This document shows positions 19,001-28,569 of a DNA stretch of 64,000 nucleotides, piece by piece (the stretch's first letter is position 1; each line of letters opens with the position of its first letter). A program made the position numbers and the translations under genes. Origin of the DNA: Pararhizobium qamdonense (lineage in GTDB: Bacteria > Pseudomonadota > Alphaproteobacteria > Rhizobiales > Rhizobiaceae); NCBI RefSeq assembly GCF_029277445.1, contig NZ_CP119566.1, positions 193,501 to 257,500 on the forward strand. The letters are read 5' to 3'. The notes beneath the pieces are model-generated. The model was not told the origin of the DNA. It searched no databases and saw only the letters and a program-made list of their open reading frames with translations.

Positions 19001-19033
19001 CGGGCTGCGCATAACTGGGATGAGGCACACTGA
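16007..19033 (+). CDS. polA: DNA polymerase I
   Basis: This 1008-residue enzyme is for Okazaki-fragment processing and repair. The N-terminal 5'-nuclease domain (1-295) opens LFLIDGSGFIFRAFHAIPPL and has the metal-binding YEADDLIATYA. An Ala/Ser-rich linker follows near 320-380. The 3'-5' exonuclease domain keeps its DEDD ligands (VAFDTETTSLD near 405), so proofreading should be active. The polymerase has motif A DYSQIELRVLAHV, motif B RRRAKAINFGIIYG and motif C VHDELIFEVE. The frame opens at 15962; MKKGDHLFLIDG at 16007 fits the family start. It is convergent with the TetR gene. Confidence 0.97.
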   Translation: MKKGDHLFLIDGSGFIFRAFHAIPPLNRKSDGLPVNAVSGFCNMLWKLLTDARDTSVGVTPTHFAVIFDYSSKTFRNELYDQYKANRTAPPEDLIPQFGLIRHATRAFNLPCIEKEGYEADDLIATYARMAEATGADVTIVSSDKDLMQLVTANVSMYDSMKDKQISIPEVIEKWGVPPEKMIDLQAMTGDSTDNVPGIPGIGPKTAAQLLEEFGDLETLLARAGEIKQQKRRENIIANTELARLSRQLVTLKTDTPIDVPLEDFELHAQDGPKLVAFLKTMEFTTLTRRVAAATETDADAVEPAKVPVEWGAQAHGPDLDKGDLASPSSPSALSTSKSPAAGSAADAAASLASVTDSGPLAATPQALAQTRAELFATAKIDRSAYVAIRDLATLDAWIASARETGIVAFDTETTSLDAMQAELVGFSLAIADNSKNPSGTDIRAAYVPLIHKTGGNDLFSDGVKLAPDQIPAAAALERLKDLLEDPSVLKIAQNLKYDYLVMKRHGVSIVSFDDTMLMSYVADAGAGTHGMDSLSEKWLGHQPIPYKDVAGTGKSSVSFDYVDIDKATAYAAEDADVTLRLWQVLKPRLAAKNLNAVYERLERPLVPVLARMEERGITIDRQILSRLSGELAQGAAGLEHEIYGLVGESFNIGSPKQLGDILFGRLGLPGGAKTKTGQWSTSAQVLEELALEGHELPRKIVDWRQLTKLKSTYTDALPGFVHPETKRVHTSYALAATTTGRLSSSEPNLQNIPVRTAEGRKIRTAFISTPGHKLVSADYSQIELRVLAHVAEIPQLKQAFSDGIDIHAMTASEMFGVPVEGMPSEIRRRAKAINFGIIYGISAFGLANQLSIERSEAGEYIKKYFERFPGIRDYMESTKAFARENGYVETIFGRRAHYPDIRSSNPSHRAFNERAAINAPIQGSAADIIRRAMVKMEPALEQAGLSQRARMLLQVHDELIFEVEDADVERTIPLVVSVMENAAMPALDMRVPLKVDARAAHNWDEAH

Positions 19034-19087
19034 CGGCAAGAAGCAGCCCGTAAGGGCTTGTGCTACGGTTGATTGCGCTAAGAATGT

Positions 19088-19729
19088 TCAGGATACGACA
19101 AGCGCCTCGGCCGTTACCGGCACCTGGCGGAAGCTGTCGAACAGGCGTTTCAGCCCTTCCTTGCCTTCCGTCGCCAGATCGAAGCGGCGGCCGAACAGCA
19201 GCCATTCGCTGCACAGGCCTTCCATCATCCAACGTAGCGCCTTGGTGGCGGACTGAGGCGTCCAGTTTCCGTTGAGAAAACCCGCGCTGCGGGCACGGTC
19301 AAACGCGCTGTCGAGCATGACGGTGTGGCGGTCATCGACCTCCTGCTGCTTTTCCAGAACCGGCAGCAGGTCGTCGCCATAGGGGCAGCGAAGCAGGATG
19401 GTGAAGATGCGCTGGCGATGCTCGTCCGCTGCCAGTTCGGTCAACCAGTCGCCTGCCGACTTCTCGATATAGCAGAGCACCTCGGCGGCCGGCTGTTCGA
19501 CATCGCGGGCAATCATGTCTTCGATCGGCAGGTTTACGGTATTGTAGAGTTCGAGGAAAAGATCGGTCTTGTTGGCAAAATGCCAGTAGATGGCGCCGCG
19601 CGTGACGCCGGCCGCCTTGGCGACATCGTCGAGCGAGGCGGTGGATACGCCCTTTTCGAAGAAAACCCGCTCTGCTGCGCTCAGAATGCTGAGGCGGGTT
19701 TCTTCCGCTTCGGCCTTGGTTCTGCGCAT
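19088..19729 (-). CDS. TetR/AcrR family repressor of the adjacent RND pump
   Basis: The 213-residue product starts MRRTKAEAEETRLSILSAAE. Its DNA-binding helices include SLDDVAKAAGVTRGAIYWHF, the exact style of AcrR/TtgR/SmeT regulators, and the C-terminal ligand domain ends RQVPVTAEALVV. GAGGAGG lies just upstream of the ATG at 19729. It is the third gene of a minus-strand unit (adaptor, pump, regulator) and starts 50 bases after the pump stop, so it probably represses its own operon from a site upstream of the adaptor gene. Confidence 0.88.
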   Translation of the reverse strand: MRRTKAEAEETRLSILSAAERVFFEKGVSTASLDDVAKAAGVTRGAIYWHFANKTDLFLELYNTVNLPIEDMIARDVEQPAAEVLCYIEKSAGDWLTELAADEHRQRIFTILLRCPYGDDLLPVLEKQQEVDDRHTVMLDSAFDRARSAGFLNGNWTPQSATKALRWMMEGLCSEWLLFGRRFDLATEGKEGLKRLFDSFRQVPVTAEALVVS

Positions 19730-19779
19730 GACGCCTCCTCGCCTTGGAAAGGCCCGCCTTTCCCGGCGGGCCACTTCCC

Positions 19780-22700
19780 TTATTCTGCCGGTGTGACCGT
19801 CGTGTCAGAACCGATCGGCTTCAACGTCGTTCTGCGGAACAGCTTCATGACGAACACGAAGAAGACGGGCACGAAGAAGATCGCCAGCACCGTGGCCGAG
19901 ATCATGCCGCCCATGACGCCGGTACCGATGGCGCGCTGGCTGCCCGAGCTTGCGCCGGTGGCAATCGCCAGCGGCAACACGCCGAGGGTAAAGGCCAGCG
20001 AGGTCATCAGGATCGGGCGGAAGCGCAGATGCGCTGCCTCGATGGTGGCATCCAGCAAGGGTTTGCCAGCCTCCATCTGCTCCTTGGCGAACTCGATGAT
20101 CAGGATCGCGTTTTTCGCCGAGAGGCCGATGATCGCGATCAGGCCGACCTTGAAGTACACATCGTTGGGCATGTCGCGCAGGGTGACGGCGAGAACCGCG
20201 CCGATAACGCCAAGCGGCACCACCATCATCACCGCAACCGGAATGCTCCAGCTTTCATAGAGGGCGGCAAGGCACAGGAAGATCAGCAGGCAGGACAGGG
20301 CCACGAGAAGCGGCGCCTGGGTGCCTGATGCGATTTCCTCACGCGACTGCCCCGTCCATTCGTAGCCGAAGCCCGGTGGCAGCTGTGCAAACAGACGTTC
20401 CATCTCGGCAATCGCCTCGCCGGAGGAATAACCGGCATTGGCCTGGCCGCTGATCGGAACCGACGGGTAGCCGTTATAGCCGACCGTCTGGGTCGGGCCG
20501 CTTGTCCATTCGATGCTGGCAAAAGCCGACAACGGAACCATGCCGCCATTCGAATTGCGGACATTGAGCTTCAGGAGGTCGGCGGTCTGCATGCGCCTGT
20601 TCTCGTCGGCCTGCACCGTCACACGCTGCAGACGTCCGGCATTCGGGAAGTCATTGACATAGGACGAACCGAGATTGGTCGAGATCGTCGAGTTGATGTC
20701 AGCAAAGGCAACGCCGAACGTATTGGCCTTTTCACGGTCGATCAGAAGATTGACCTGGGCCGCATCCGGCAGGCCATCGACGCGAACGCCCGAAATGACC
20801 TGGCTTTGTGCCGCAAGACCGAGAAGCTGGTCACGCGCGGCGGCCAATGCCGCAGAGCCCTGTCCGCCGCGATCCTGCAGGCGGAACTCGAAGCCGTTGG
20901 AGGTGCCAAGACCCTGGATCGGCGGCGGCGACAGCGCAAAGCTGATCGCATCCTTGATCTGGGACATGGCGCCGGATGCCCGGCCGGCGATGACCGAGGC
21001 GACATCGTTGGGTCCGCGCTCCGACCAGTCCTTCAGCGTCACGAAGGCGAGGCCGGCATTCTGGCCGGTACCGGAGAACGAGAAGCCGCTGATGGCGATG
21101 ATCCGTTCGACGGCCGGTTCCTTGCTGAAGATCGCTTCGGTCTGCTCGATAACTTCGGTCGTGCGGTTGCCGGTCGCTTCCGACGGCAGCTGCATGCTGA
21201 CGATGACGAAGCCCTGGTCCTCATCCGGAAGGAAGGAGGACGGCAGCTGCATGAACAGATAGGCGAGACCGCCGAGCAGCACGACATAGATCAGCATGAA
21301 GCGCCATGTGCGCGTCACCATACTTGCAACCCAGCCGCTATAGCCGTGCGAGGCCTTGTCGAAGCCGCGGTTGAACAGGCCGAAGAAGCCACGTTTGGTG
21401 TGGTGATGGCCCTTAGGAACCTGCTTGAGGAAGCTGGCGCAGAGCGCCGGCGTCAATGTCAGGGCGAGCAGGGCCGAGAACAGGATGGAGACCACCATGG
21501 TCAGCGAGAACTGCTGATAGATGACGCCGACGGCGCCGGGGAAGAAGGCCATGGGAATGAACACGGCCGACAGAACCAGCGTGATGCCGATCACGGCGCC
21601 GGTAATCTGCTTCATCGCCTTGCGGGTTGCTTCCTTTGGCGTCAGGCCTTCCTCGGACATGATGCGTTCAACATTTTCGACGACGATGATCGCATCATCG
21701 ACGAGAATACCGATGGCAAGCACCATGCCGAACATCGTCAGAACGTTGATCGAGAAGCCCATGGCGAGCATGGCAGCACAGGTGCCCAGCAAGGCGACGG
21801 GAACGACAAGCGTCGGGATGATGGTGTAGCGGATGTTCTGCAGGAACAGGAACATCACCAGGAACACCAGCGCCACGGCTTCCAGCAGCGTATGCAGAAC
21901 CTTTTCGATCGAGATCGCCACGAAGGGCGACGTATCGTAGGGAACGGAATATTCGACACCTTGCGGGAAGAAGGTCGCCAGTTCGTCCATCCGTGCCTTG
22001 ATCGCCGTGGAGGTGGCGAGCGCGTTGCCGGTTGGCGTTAGCTGGACGCCGATAGCGGCGGACGGCTTGCCGTTGAGGCGCGTCGAGAAGCTGTAGTCCT
22101 GACCACCGATCTCGATACGGGCGACATCGCGCAGGCGCACGGCAGAGCCGTTGAGATTGGCTCGCAGGATGATCGCCCCGAACTCTTCAGCCGAGGTGAG
22201 CTGGCCCTTGATGAGGACGGGCGCACTGATCTGCTGCGTGATCGGGTTTGGCTGGGCGCCGATGCTGCCGGAGGCTACTTGAGCATTCTGCGCGGTGATG
22301 GCGGCATTGATATCGCCCGCCGTCAGGTTGAGGCCGCGCATCTTGTCCGGATCGAGCCAGATGCGCATGGCGCGCTCGGTGGCAAACATCTGTGCCCGGC
22401 CGACGCCTTCGACGCGCTGGATTTCGTTGAGCACGTTGCGGCTGAGATAATCGCCAAGCGAGACCGCATCCATGGACCCGTCCGTGGATGTGAGCGCAAG
22501 GATCATCAGGAAGCCGGAACCGGCCTCTTCAACCTCGATGCCCTGCTGGCGCACGGCATCGGGCAGGCGCGCCTCGACGCGGCGGACACGGTTCTGCACG
22601 TCGATCGACGCATCGCCGGAATCGGTGCCCGGCGTGAAGGTCACATTGATCGATACGCTGCCGGCGGCGCTGGACGTCGACGAGAAATACTGCATGCCTT

Positions 22701-22917
22701 CGATGCCGTTCAGCTCATTTTCGATGAGCCGCGTCACGCTCTGGTAGGTCTCTTCCGAGGAGGCACCGGGATAGCTGGTATTGATGGAGATTTGCGGCGG
22801 TGCCACGTTCGGATACTGCGAAATCGGCAGCAGCGGCAGCGCGATGATACCCGCGATCATGATGAAAAGTGCGACGACCCACGCAAAGATAGGCCGGTCG
22901 ATAAAGAAACTAGGCAT
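19780..22917 (-). CDS. RND multidrug efflux transporter, AcrB type
   Basis: This 1045-residue inner-membrane proton/drug antiporter works as a trimer with a periplasmic adaptor and an outer-membrane channel. Features are the N-terminal MPSFFIDRPIFAWVVALFIM, the proton-relay Asp pair in GILVDDAIIVVENVER (transmembrane helix 4), the two large periplasmic loops, and SAKNAILIIEFAKE in the second half. Length matches the hydrophobe/amphiphile-efflux family. It lies 11 bases after the adaptor gene. No TolC-like gene is in the window. In Sinorhizobium meliloti the pump in what I recall as the same position is SmeB. Confidence 0.95.
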   Translation of the reverse strand: MPSFFIDRPIFAWVVALFIMIAGIIALPLLPISQYPNVAPPQISINTSYPGASSEETYQSVTRLIENELNGIEGMQYFSSTSSAAGSVSINVTFTPGTDSGDASIDVQNRVRRVEARLPDAVRQQGIEVEEAGSGFLMILALTSTDGSMDAVSLGDYLSRNVLNEIQRVEGVGRAQMFATERAMRIWLDPDKMRGLNLTAGDINAAITAQNAQVASGSIGAQPNPITQQISAPVLIKGQLTSAEEFGAIILRANLNGSAVRLRDVARIEIGGQDYSFSTRLNGKPSAAIGVQLTPTGNALATSTAIKARMDELATFFPQGVEYSVPYDTSPFVAISIEKVLHTLLEAVALVFLVMFLFLQNIRYTIIPTLVVPVALLGTCAAMLAMGFSINVLTMFGMVLAIGILVDDAIIVVENVERIMSEEGLTPKEATRKAMKQITGAVIGITLVLSAVFIPMAFFPGAVGVIYQQFSLTMVVSILFSALLALTLTPALCASFLKQVPKGHHHTKRGFFGLFNRGFDKASHGYSGWVASMVTRTWRFMLIYVVLLGGLAYLFMQLPSSFLPDEDQGFVIVSMQLPSEATGNRTTEVIEQTEAIFSKEPAVERIIAISGFSFSGTGQNAGLAFVTLKDWSERGPNDVASVIAGRASGAMSQIKDAISFALSPPPIQGLGTSNGFEFRLQDRGGQGSAALAAARDQLLGLAAQSQVISGVRVDGLPDAAQVNLLIDREKANTFGVAFADINSTISTNLGSSYVNDFPNAGRLQRVTVQADENRRMQTADLLKLNVRNSNGGMVPLSAFASIEWTSGPTQTVGYNGYPSVPISGQANAGYSSGEAIAEMERLFAQLPPGFGYEWTGQSREEIASGTQAPLLVALSCLLIFLCLAALYESWSIPVAVMMVVPLGVIGAVLAVTLRDMPNDVYFKVGLIAIIGLSAKNAILIIEFAKEQMEAGKPLLDATIEAAHLRFRPILMTSLAFTLGVLPLAIATGASSGSQRAIGTGVMGGMISATVLAIFFVPVFFVFVMKLFRRTTLKPIGSDTTVTPAE

Positions 22918-22928
22918 CGATCAGATCC

Positions 22929-24218
22929 TTACTTCGCCTGTTCGGCGGGCTTGGCGTCTTCAGCCGGCTTTTCGGCGGCACCATCCGTGCCCGTCTTTTC
23001 TGCGGCAGGCTGCGCGTCCGCCGGTTTTTCAGCGGCAGGCTGAGCCCCGGCTGCGGGCTTGGCATCGGCCGGCTTCCAGTCCGCCGGTTCGACAGGCGCG
23101 CCGGGGCGAACCTTCTGGAAGCCTTCAACGATCACCTTTTCGCCAGGCTTCAGGCCATCGCGGATGATCCACTGGTCGCCGAGAACCTGGCCGGCAGATA
23201 CCGTGCGCAGTTCAGCCGTCTTGTCTTCCTTGACGATGTAGACCTGGGCATTACCGGAGGTATCGCGCTGCACGGCCTGGCTGGGTACGGCGATGGCATT
23301 TCTTTCGATGCCCTGCTCGACGATGACGCGGACATACATTCCGGGCAGAAGGTCGCCATCCGGATTGGGGAATTCGCCACGCAGGGTCACCTGGCCGGTC
23401 GTCTCATCGACGGCTGCTTCCGAAAACAATAGCTTTCCGGCATGCGGATAGGCACTGCCGTCATCCATCAGGAGATTGACCTTGGCTTCATTCTTGTCGC
23501 CGGCCAGCGCACCGTCCTGCAGCGCCTTGCGCAGGCGGATGAGATCGGTCGCGGACTGGGTGAAGTCCGCATAGACCGGATCGAGCTGCTGGATCGTTGC
23601 GAGATTTTCCGAGCCGTTGGCGCTGACAAGCGCACCTTCGGTAATCAGCGCACGGCCAATGCGGCCGCTGATCGGGGCCGTCACATTGGTATATTGCAGA
23701 TTGAGCTGGGCGGTCGCGAGGCCTGCCTCGGCAATTGCCACATCGGCGTCGGCCTGCGCCAGCTGCGCAATCGCATCGTCATAATTCTGGCCCGTGGCGA
23801 CGCCGGATTTTTTCAGCTGCTCCTGGCGATCGGCGGCCTGCTTGGCCTGCAGCTGCACAGCCTTGGCGCGGCGCAACGTGCCTTCGGCACTTTCGACCTG
23901 CACCTTGAACGAGGCCGGATCGATCCGGTAGAGCACATCGCCTGCATTCACATGCGAACCCTGCTCGAACACGCGCTCGATGACGATGCCGGTGGCGCGC
24001 GGACGGACTTCCGAAATGCGGGTGGCGGCGATGCGCCCCGGCAGATCGTTGGTGATCGGCAGCGATTCGGTCTTCGTCGTGATCACCGAGACCTGCGGCG
24101 GCGGATAGGACGGAGCCGCCTGCTTCTCGCCGTCGTCTTTCTGGCAGCCCGCAATCATCATCAGGCCAGCCACTGTTGCAGCCAATATCGGTCGGTTCAT
24201 CCGCATCTTTGGTTCCAT
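22929..24218 (-). CDS. RND efflux periplasmic adaptor lipoprotein, AcrA type
   Basis: This protein of about 429 residues has a lipoprotein signal with lipobox MIAGC, then the lipoyl/barrel-sandwich halves (RATGIVIERVFEQGSHVNAG and VTAPISGRIGRALITEGALV) around an alpha-helical hairpin at about 125-190. Beta-barrel and membrane-proximal domains follow. The last ~60 residues are a low-complexity Ala/Pro/Lys tail (repeats of AEKPADAQPA type), longer than usual. The frame is open to 24329; candidate starts are 24218, 24206 and 24200, all giving the same signal peptide core. It is the first gene of the efflux operon. Confidence 0.92.
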   Translation of the reverse strand: MEPKMRMNRPILAATVAGLMMIAGCQKDDGEKQAAPSYPPPQVSVITTKTESLPITNDLPGRIAATRISEVRPRATGIVIERVFEQGSHVNAGDVLYRIDPASFKVQVESAEGTLRRAKAVQLQAKQAADRQEQLKKSGVATGQNYDDAIAQLAQADADVAIAEAGLATAQLNLQYTNVTAPISGRIGRALITEGALVSANGSENLATIQQLDPVYADFTQSATDLIRLRKALQDGALAGDKNEAKVNLLMDDGSAYPHAGKLLFSEAAVDETTGQVTLRGEFPNPDGDLLPGMYVRVIVEQGIERNAIAVPSQAVQRDTSGNAQVYIVKEDKTAELRTVSAGQVLGDQWIIRDGLKPGEKVIVEGFQKVRPGAPVEPADWKPADAKPAAGAQPAAEKPADAQPAAEKTGTDGAAEKPAEDAKPAEQAK

Positions 24219-24335
24219 ACGCAAAGACCAGCCGCACGGCCGGCGGTCTTTCTTAAAAGACGTCAGCTGCAGCTGGAGTTTCATGAAAATCAATGTGATA
24301 CGGAGAATATCCGGGATAGATCTACCCACGCATCA

Positions 24336-24365
24336 ATTATACAAACAGATACGTATGTTAAAATC
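24336..24365 (-). promoter_or_regulatory. Possible promoter/operator of the efflux operon
   Basis: TATAAT (24341-24336) on the minus strand is a perfect -10 about 118 bases before the adaptor start. Upstream lies ACATACGTAT..TTTGTAT, an imperfect inverted repeat overlapping the spacer, in the place a TetR/AcrR repressor would occupy. The -35 (TTGATT) is 20 bases away, which is too far for a good promoter. Confidence 0.35.
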
Positions 24366-24452
24366 AAAGGCAGCGCAAGCCATTGATGCGCCGCACAATA
24401 AAACGATACCGAATGACTGGTCTCATCAACATTCGGATACAATTGCGCTCGT

Positions 24453-25457
24453 CTATCCGCGCAGAACCCGGTCGTCGGCACCGAAACGGTGCATCGCCGT
24501 CTTGTCCGGCGTCGCATAGACGATGTCATCGACATCATATTGATGCTCGCCGAACAGGCGGACCGTCAAAAGACCGGTCACTTCGGTTTCCAGATAAAGG
24601 ATGGTATCGGCGCCCAGATGCTCGACATGGATGACCTTGGCCTTCCAGTCGCCGCTGTCGCGCGCGAGCGTGATATGCTCCGGACGGATGCCGACGGTCT
24701 TTGCTTGCTCATCACCAAGCCTGCCCGCCTCGATGAAGTTCATCTGCGGCGAACCGATGAAACCGGCCACAAACGTGTTGGCCGGCTTGTTGTAGAGTTC
24801 CATCGGCGAGCCGATCTGCTCGATCTGGCCGGCATTGAGCACGACAATCTTGTCGGCCAGCGTCATCGCCTCGACCTGGTCATGCGTCACATAGATCATC
24901 GTCGCCTTCAGGCTGCGATGCAGCCTCGCGATCTCAAGACGGGTGTTGACGCGCAGGGCCGCATCGAGATTGGACAATGGCTCATCGAACAGGAAGAGCT
25001 TGGGTTCGCGCACGATAGCGCGGCCGATGGCGACGCGCTGGCGCTGGCCGCCGGACAGTTCGGCCGGGCGGCGGGCAAGGTAAGGTTCCAGCGACAGCAT
25101 GCCGGATGCCTTGGCAACCTTGGCGTCCACTTCCGCTTTTGGCGCGCCCATCTGCTTGAGGCCAAGACCCATATTATCTTTCACCGTCAGATGCGGGTAG
25201 AGCGCGTAGGACTGGAACACCATGGCGATGCCGCGCTTGGCCGGCGGCGTGTTGATCACTTCCTGGCCATCGATCTGGACGCTGCCGGACGTCGCATCCT
25301 CAAGACCGGCAATGACGCGCAGAAGGGTGGATTTGCCGCAGCCGGACGGGCCGACAAAGATGACGAATTCGCCATCCTTAACGTCGAGGTCGATGCCCTT
25401 CAAGACTTCGTGATTGCCGAAGGCCTTGCGGATGGATTTCAGTTGAAGTGATCCCAC
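24453..25457 (-). CDS. Sugar ABC transporter ATPase (MalK/UgpC family)
   Basis: This 334-residue ATPase has Walker [10 protein letters not shown], the Q-loop in VFQSYALYP, signature [15 protein letters not shown], Walker [13 protein letters not shown] and switch His in [14 protein letters not shown]-terminal OB-type regulatory domain of about 100 residues ([10 protein letters not shown]) is typical of the carbohydrate-importer class CUT1. It is the last gene of a minus-strand operon holding the binding protein and two permeases, 71 bases after the Gfo/Idh gene. Confidence 0.92.
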   Translation of the reverse strand: MGSLQLKSIRKAFGNHEVLKGIDLDVKDGEFVIFVGPSGCGKSTLLRVIAGLEDATSGSVQIDGQEVINTPPAKRGIAMVFQSYALYPHLTVKDNMGLGLKQMGAPKAEVDAKVAKASGMLSLEPYLARRPAELSGGQRQRVAIGRAIVREPKLFLFDEPLSNLDAALRVNTRLEIARLHRSLKATMIYVTHDQVEAMTLADKIVVLNAGQIEQIGSPMELYNKPANTFVAGFIGSPQMNFIEAGRLGDEQAKTVGIRPEHITLARDSGDWKAKVIHVEHLGADTILYLETEVTGLLTVRLFGEHQYDVDDIVYATPDKTAMHRFGADDRVLRG

Positions 25458-25528
25458 GTGAGGCGCCCTTTTTGTTGTCGCATATGCCTTTCGTCCCGCT
25501 GACCGGCAGCGGCACGGGACAGGCTGTG

Positions 25529-26584
25529 TTAGAGTTTGACCGGCTGGCCGGTCCGTACGCTCTCATCGGCCGCAAGGCAGATGCGCAGCGACTGGACGGC
25601 ATCGTCCATATGCCGTTCAAGATCGATATTTTCACTGATGGCTTTCAGCACATAGGCCTGCTCGAGATCGCAGAGTTCCTGGTGTCCCGGCTCGCCGTCC
25701 ATCTTCAGGTCTTCGTCCTTGTGGACGAATTTGCCGTCTGCGCCGGTTTCGGCCTTGTGAACGCGAATAACGGCCGTCTTCGTGTGCGTGTCGATGTCGT
25801 CGGACTTGGCATTCGGATCCATGACAATCGAAACCGAACCGTTGGGCGACATCACGTCCTTCACGAAGAAGGCGGTCTCGGAGATCATCGGTCCCCAGGC
25901 GGCTTCGTACCAGCCGAGCGAACCATCCTCGTAGAGAACCTGCAGATGGCCATAGTTATACATAGACGGCGCTATTTCATTCGACAGGCGAAGGCCCATG
26001 CCGCGCACTTCCACGGCCTTGGCATCGGTGATCTGGCACATGACATCGACATAATGCACGCCGCAATCGACGATCGGCGGCGTGGTTTCCATCAACGACT
26101 TATGCGTCATCCAGGTCGGGCCGCTGGACTGCTGATTGAGGTTCATACGGAAAACATAGGGGCCGCCGAGCTTGCGGGCCTCGGCGATCAACCGGATCCA
26201 GGAGGGGTGATGGCGCAGGATATAGCCGACCACCAGCTTCTTGCCGGCCTTTCTGGCGGCTGCCACGACACGCTCGGCATCGGCCACGGTCGTTGCCAGC
26301 GGCTTTTCGATGAAGACATCGCAGCCCGCCTCGAACGCCATGACGGCATAGTCGGCATGGCTGTCGGAATAGGTGCAGATCGAGCAGAGATCGGGCTTCA
26401 ACTCGTTCAGGGCCGTGGCAAAATCCGGGTGGATCGTATAGCCGGCAAGCTCCGGCGACAGCACGGGCTTGGAGCGGTTGACGAGGCCGGCGATCTCGAA
26501 GCCGGGATTGTTGTGATAGGCCAGCGCATGGCTGCGGCCCATATTGCCGAGACCGGCGACGAGGACGCGAACGGGTTTGCTCAT
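25529..26584 (-). CDS. Gfo/Idh/MocA family oxidoreductase
   Basis: This 351-residue NAD(P)-dependent dehydrogenase has a Rossmann start [20 protein letters not shown], the EKPLATTV motif near residue 95 with its catalytic-type Lys, and a C-terminal alpha/beta domain including [12 protein letters not shown]. The start ATG at 26584 overlaps the permease stop by one base (TAATG), so they are translationally coupled. It probably oxidises or epimerises the sugar imported by the operon's transporter; the substrate is not readable. Confidence 0.88.
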   Translation of the reverse strand: MSKPVRVLVAGLGNMGRSHALAYHNNPGFEIAGLVNRSKPVLSPELAGYTIHPDFATALNELKPDLCSICTYSDSHADYAVMAFEAGCDVFIEKPLATTVADAERVVAAARKAGKKLVVGYILRHHPSWIRLIAEARKLGGPYVFRMNLNQQSSGPTWMTHKSLMETTPPIVDCGVHYVDVMCQITDAKAVEVRGMGLRLSNEIAPSMYNYGHLQVLYEDGSLGWYEAAWGPMISETAFFVKDVMSPNGSVSIVMDPNAKSDDIDTHTKTAVIRVHKAETGADGKFVHKDEDLKMDGEPGHQELCDLEQAYVLKAISENIDLERHMDDAVQSLRICLAADESVRTGQPVKL

Positions 26585-27423
26585 TACTTGACTGCTCCTG
26601 CGGTAATGCCGCGGATCAGCTGCCGCGAGAAGATGACATAGAGGATAAGGACCGGGAAGATTGCCAGCGACAGGGCGGCAAGAACCGCGTTCCAATTGGT
26701 AACGAACTGGCCGATGAACACCTGGGAGCCGAGCGTGACGGTCTTGGTGGCTTCGCCGGGTGCCAGAATCAGCGGGAACCAGAGGTCGTTCCAGATCGGG
26801 ATCATCGTGAACACCGCCACCGTTGCCATGGCGGGCCGCACCAGCGGCAGGACAAGGCGGAAGAAGATCGCATATTCCGACAGGCCATCGATCCGGCCGG
26901 CATTCTTCAGGTCATCGGAAACCGTACGCATGAATTCCGACAGGATGAAGATGGCAAGCGGCAGGCCCTGAGCGGTGTAGACCAGAATCAGCGCCGTCAG
27001 CGTATTGACGAGGCCAGCGGCGACCATACCCTGCAGGATGGCGACTGTGCCGAGGCGGATCGGGATCATGATGCCGATGGCAAGATAAAGACCGAGCAGC
27101 GTATTGCCGCGAAAGCGGTATTCCGACAGCGCGAAGGCAGCCATGGCGCCGAACAGCAGCGCAAAGAAGATCGAGACGACCGTGACGATCAGGCTGTTTT
27201 GGAAATAACCGATAAAATCGCCCTGTTTCAGCACCGTCGTATAGCCGATCAGGCTGAACGTTTCCGGCGTCGGCAATGCCAGGGGCGTGCGGAAGATCGC
27301 GTTCTTGTCCTTCAGGGAATTGAGGATCGTCAGGACGACCGGAAACAGCGCGATGACGGTGTAGCCGGCCAGTGCCAGGTGAACGAAGCCGGAGCGCAGC
27401 GGCGAGATGCGTGCTTTTGACAT
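26584..27423 (-). CDS. Sugar ABC transporter permease, MalG type
   Basis: This 279-residue inner-membrane permease has six predicted helices; the first is VHLALAGYTVIALFPVVLTI. The cytoplasmic coupling loop is AGRIDGLSEYAIFFRLVLPL, matching the EAA motif (EAAxxDGAxxxxxFxxIxLP) with EAA replaced by NAG. It belongs to the CUT1 carbohydrate class and pairs with the upstream permease, 12 bases away. Similar transporters in Sinorhizobium and Streptomyces (NgcEFG) import N-acetylglucosamine or its oligomers. Confidence 0.9.
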   Translation of the reverse strand: MSKARISPLRSGFVHLALAGYTVIALFPVVLTILNSLKDKNAIFRTPLALPTPETFSLIGYTTVLKQGDFIGYFQNSLIVTVVSIFFALLFGAMAAFALSEYRFRGNTLLGLYLAIGIMIPIRLGTVAILQGMVAAGLVNTLTALILVYTAQGLPLAIFILSEFMRTVSDDLKNAGRIDGLSEYAIFFRLVLPLVRPAMATVAVFTMIPIWNDLWFPLILAPGEATKTVTLGSQVFIGQFVTNWNAVLAALSLAIFPVLILYVIFSRQLIRGITAGAVK

Positions 27424-27435
27424 GGATCCGTCCCC

Positions 27436-28386
27436 TTAGAACTGGTAGCGGCGAACACGCCGCTGAATGCCGAAGAGATAGAGCGAAACGCCGGCGAGGA
27501 TGATCAGGAACATCACGGTGGCAATGGTCGCGCCCATCGAGCGGTCGCCGAGCTGCAGCTGGAAACCGAAGAAGGTGCGGTAGAGCAGCGTTCCGAGGAT
27601 GTCGGTCGCTCCATCCGGTCCGGCAAGCGCGCCCTGCACGGTGTAGATCAGGTCGAACGCGTTGAAATTGCCGACGAAGGTCAGGATCGACACCATGCCG
27701 ATCGCAGGCAGGATCAACGGCAGCTTGATCTTCCAGAACTGGCTCCAGCCGGTAATGCCATCGCATTCGGCAGCTTCGATCACTTCATCGGGAATATTGA
27801 GAAGTGCCGCATAGATCAGCATCATCGGAATACCGACATTCTGCCAGACGGAGATCAGCGAGACCGTGATCAGTGCCGAACCCGGCTTGCCAAGCCAGGG
27901 GCCGAAGAAAGCCTTCAGCCCCACGAGATCCATGAAGAAAGGGGTAATGCCCCAGATCGGCGACAGGATGAGCTTCCAGATAAAACCGACAATGACGAAG
28001 GACAGGATGGTCGGCATGAAAATCGCCGTCCGGTAGAACGTTGCAAGCCTGAGCTTGGGGATCGACAGCATGGCGGCCAGCGCGATGCCGAGCGGGTTCT
28101 GCACCAGCATGTGGATGGCAAAGAAGATGAAATTGTTCTTCAGCGCCCGCCAGAAATCAGCCGCCCAGCGCTCTTCGCCGAACAGGACCTGGAAATTGGC
28201 AAGTCCGACGAAGGTCGATTGCCCATCGACGGTATTGAACAGCGACAGGCGCAGCGTTTCGATCAGCGGCAGGATCATCACGGCCGAATAGACGATGAAG
28301 GCCGGCAACAGGAAGACAAGGATATGCCAGCGTCTCGGCCGGGCCGGAACTTGGATTTTGTCCTCAGACGATATGGCGCTGCTCAT
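27436..28386 (-). CDS. Sugar ABC transporter permease, MalF type
   Basis: This 316-residue permease has six hydrophobic helices and the EAA loop EVIEAAECDGITGWSQFWKI followed by KLPLILP. The frame is open to 28476, but the ATG at 28386 begins a normal short cytoplasmic N-terminus (MSSAISSEDKIQVPARPRRW) before helix 1 and avoids an atypical Arg/Gly-rich extension. It is separated from the binding-protein gene by 334 bases that hold a mosaic repeat. Confidence 0.9.
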   Translation of the reverse strand: MSSAISSEDKIQVPARPRRWHILVFLLPAFIVYSAVMILPLIETLRLSLFNTVDGQSTFVGLANFQVLFGEERWAADFWRALKNNFIFFAIHMLVQNPLGIALAAMLSIPKLRLATFYRTAIFMPTILSFVIVGFIWKLILSPIWGITPFFMDLVGLKAFFGPWLGKPGSALITVSLISVWQNVGIPMMLIYAALLNIPDEVIEAAECDGITGWSQFWKIKLPLILPAIGMVSILTFVGNFNAFDLIYTVQGALAGPDGATDILGTLLYRTFFGFQLQLGDRSMGATIATVMFLIILAGVSLYLFGIQRRVRRYQF

Positions 28387-28569
28387 GGCTTCTGCCGCTC
28401 CGACCCGTTTTCGCCGATCGCCGCGATATGCGGCATGGCCTGCGCTGCCGGTCCCCGCAGCACACGCCATCACCAACGCGCCTGAGGGCGCTGGCAGGAT
28501 GTGATTTCAGATTACATGTTTTCGGCTGGATGCTTTTCTTTTTCGCATGAGAAAGCCCAGTCCAGGTGC

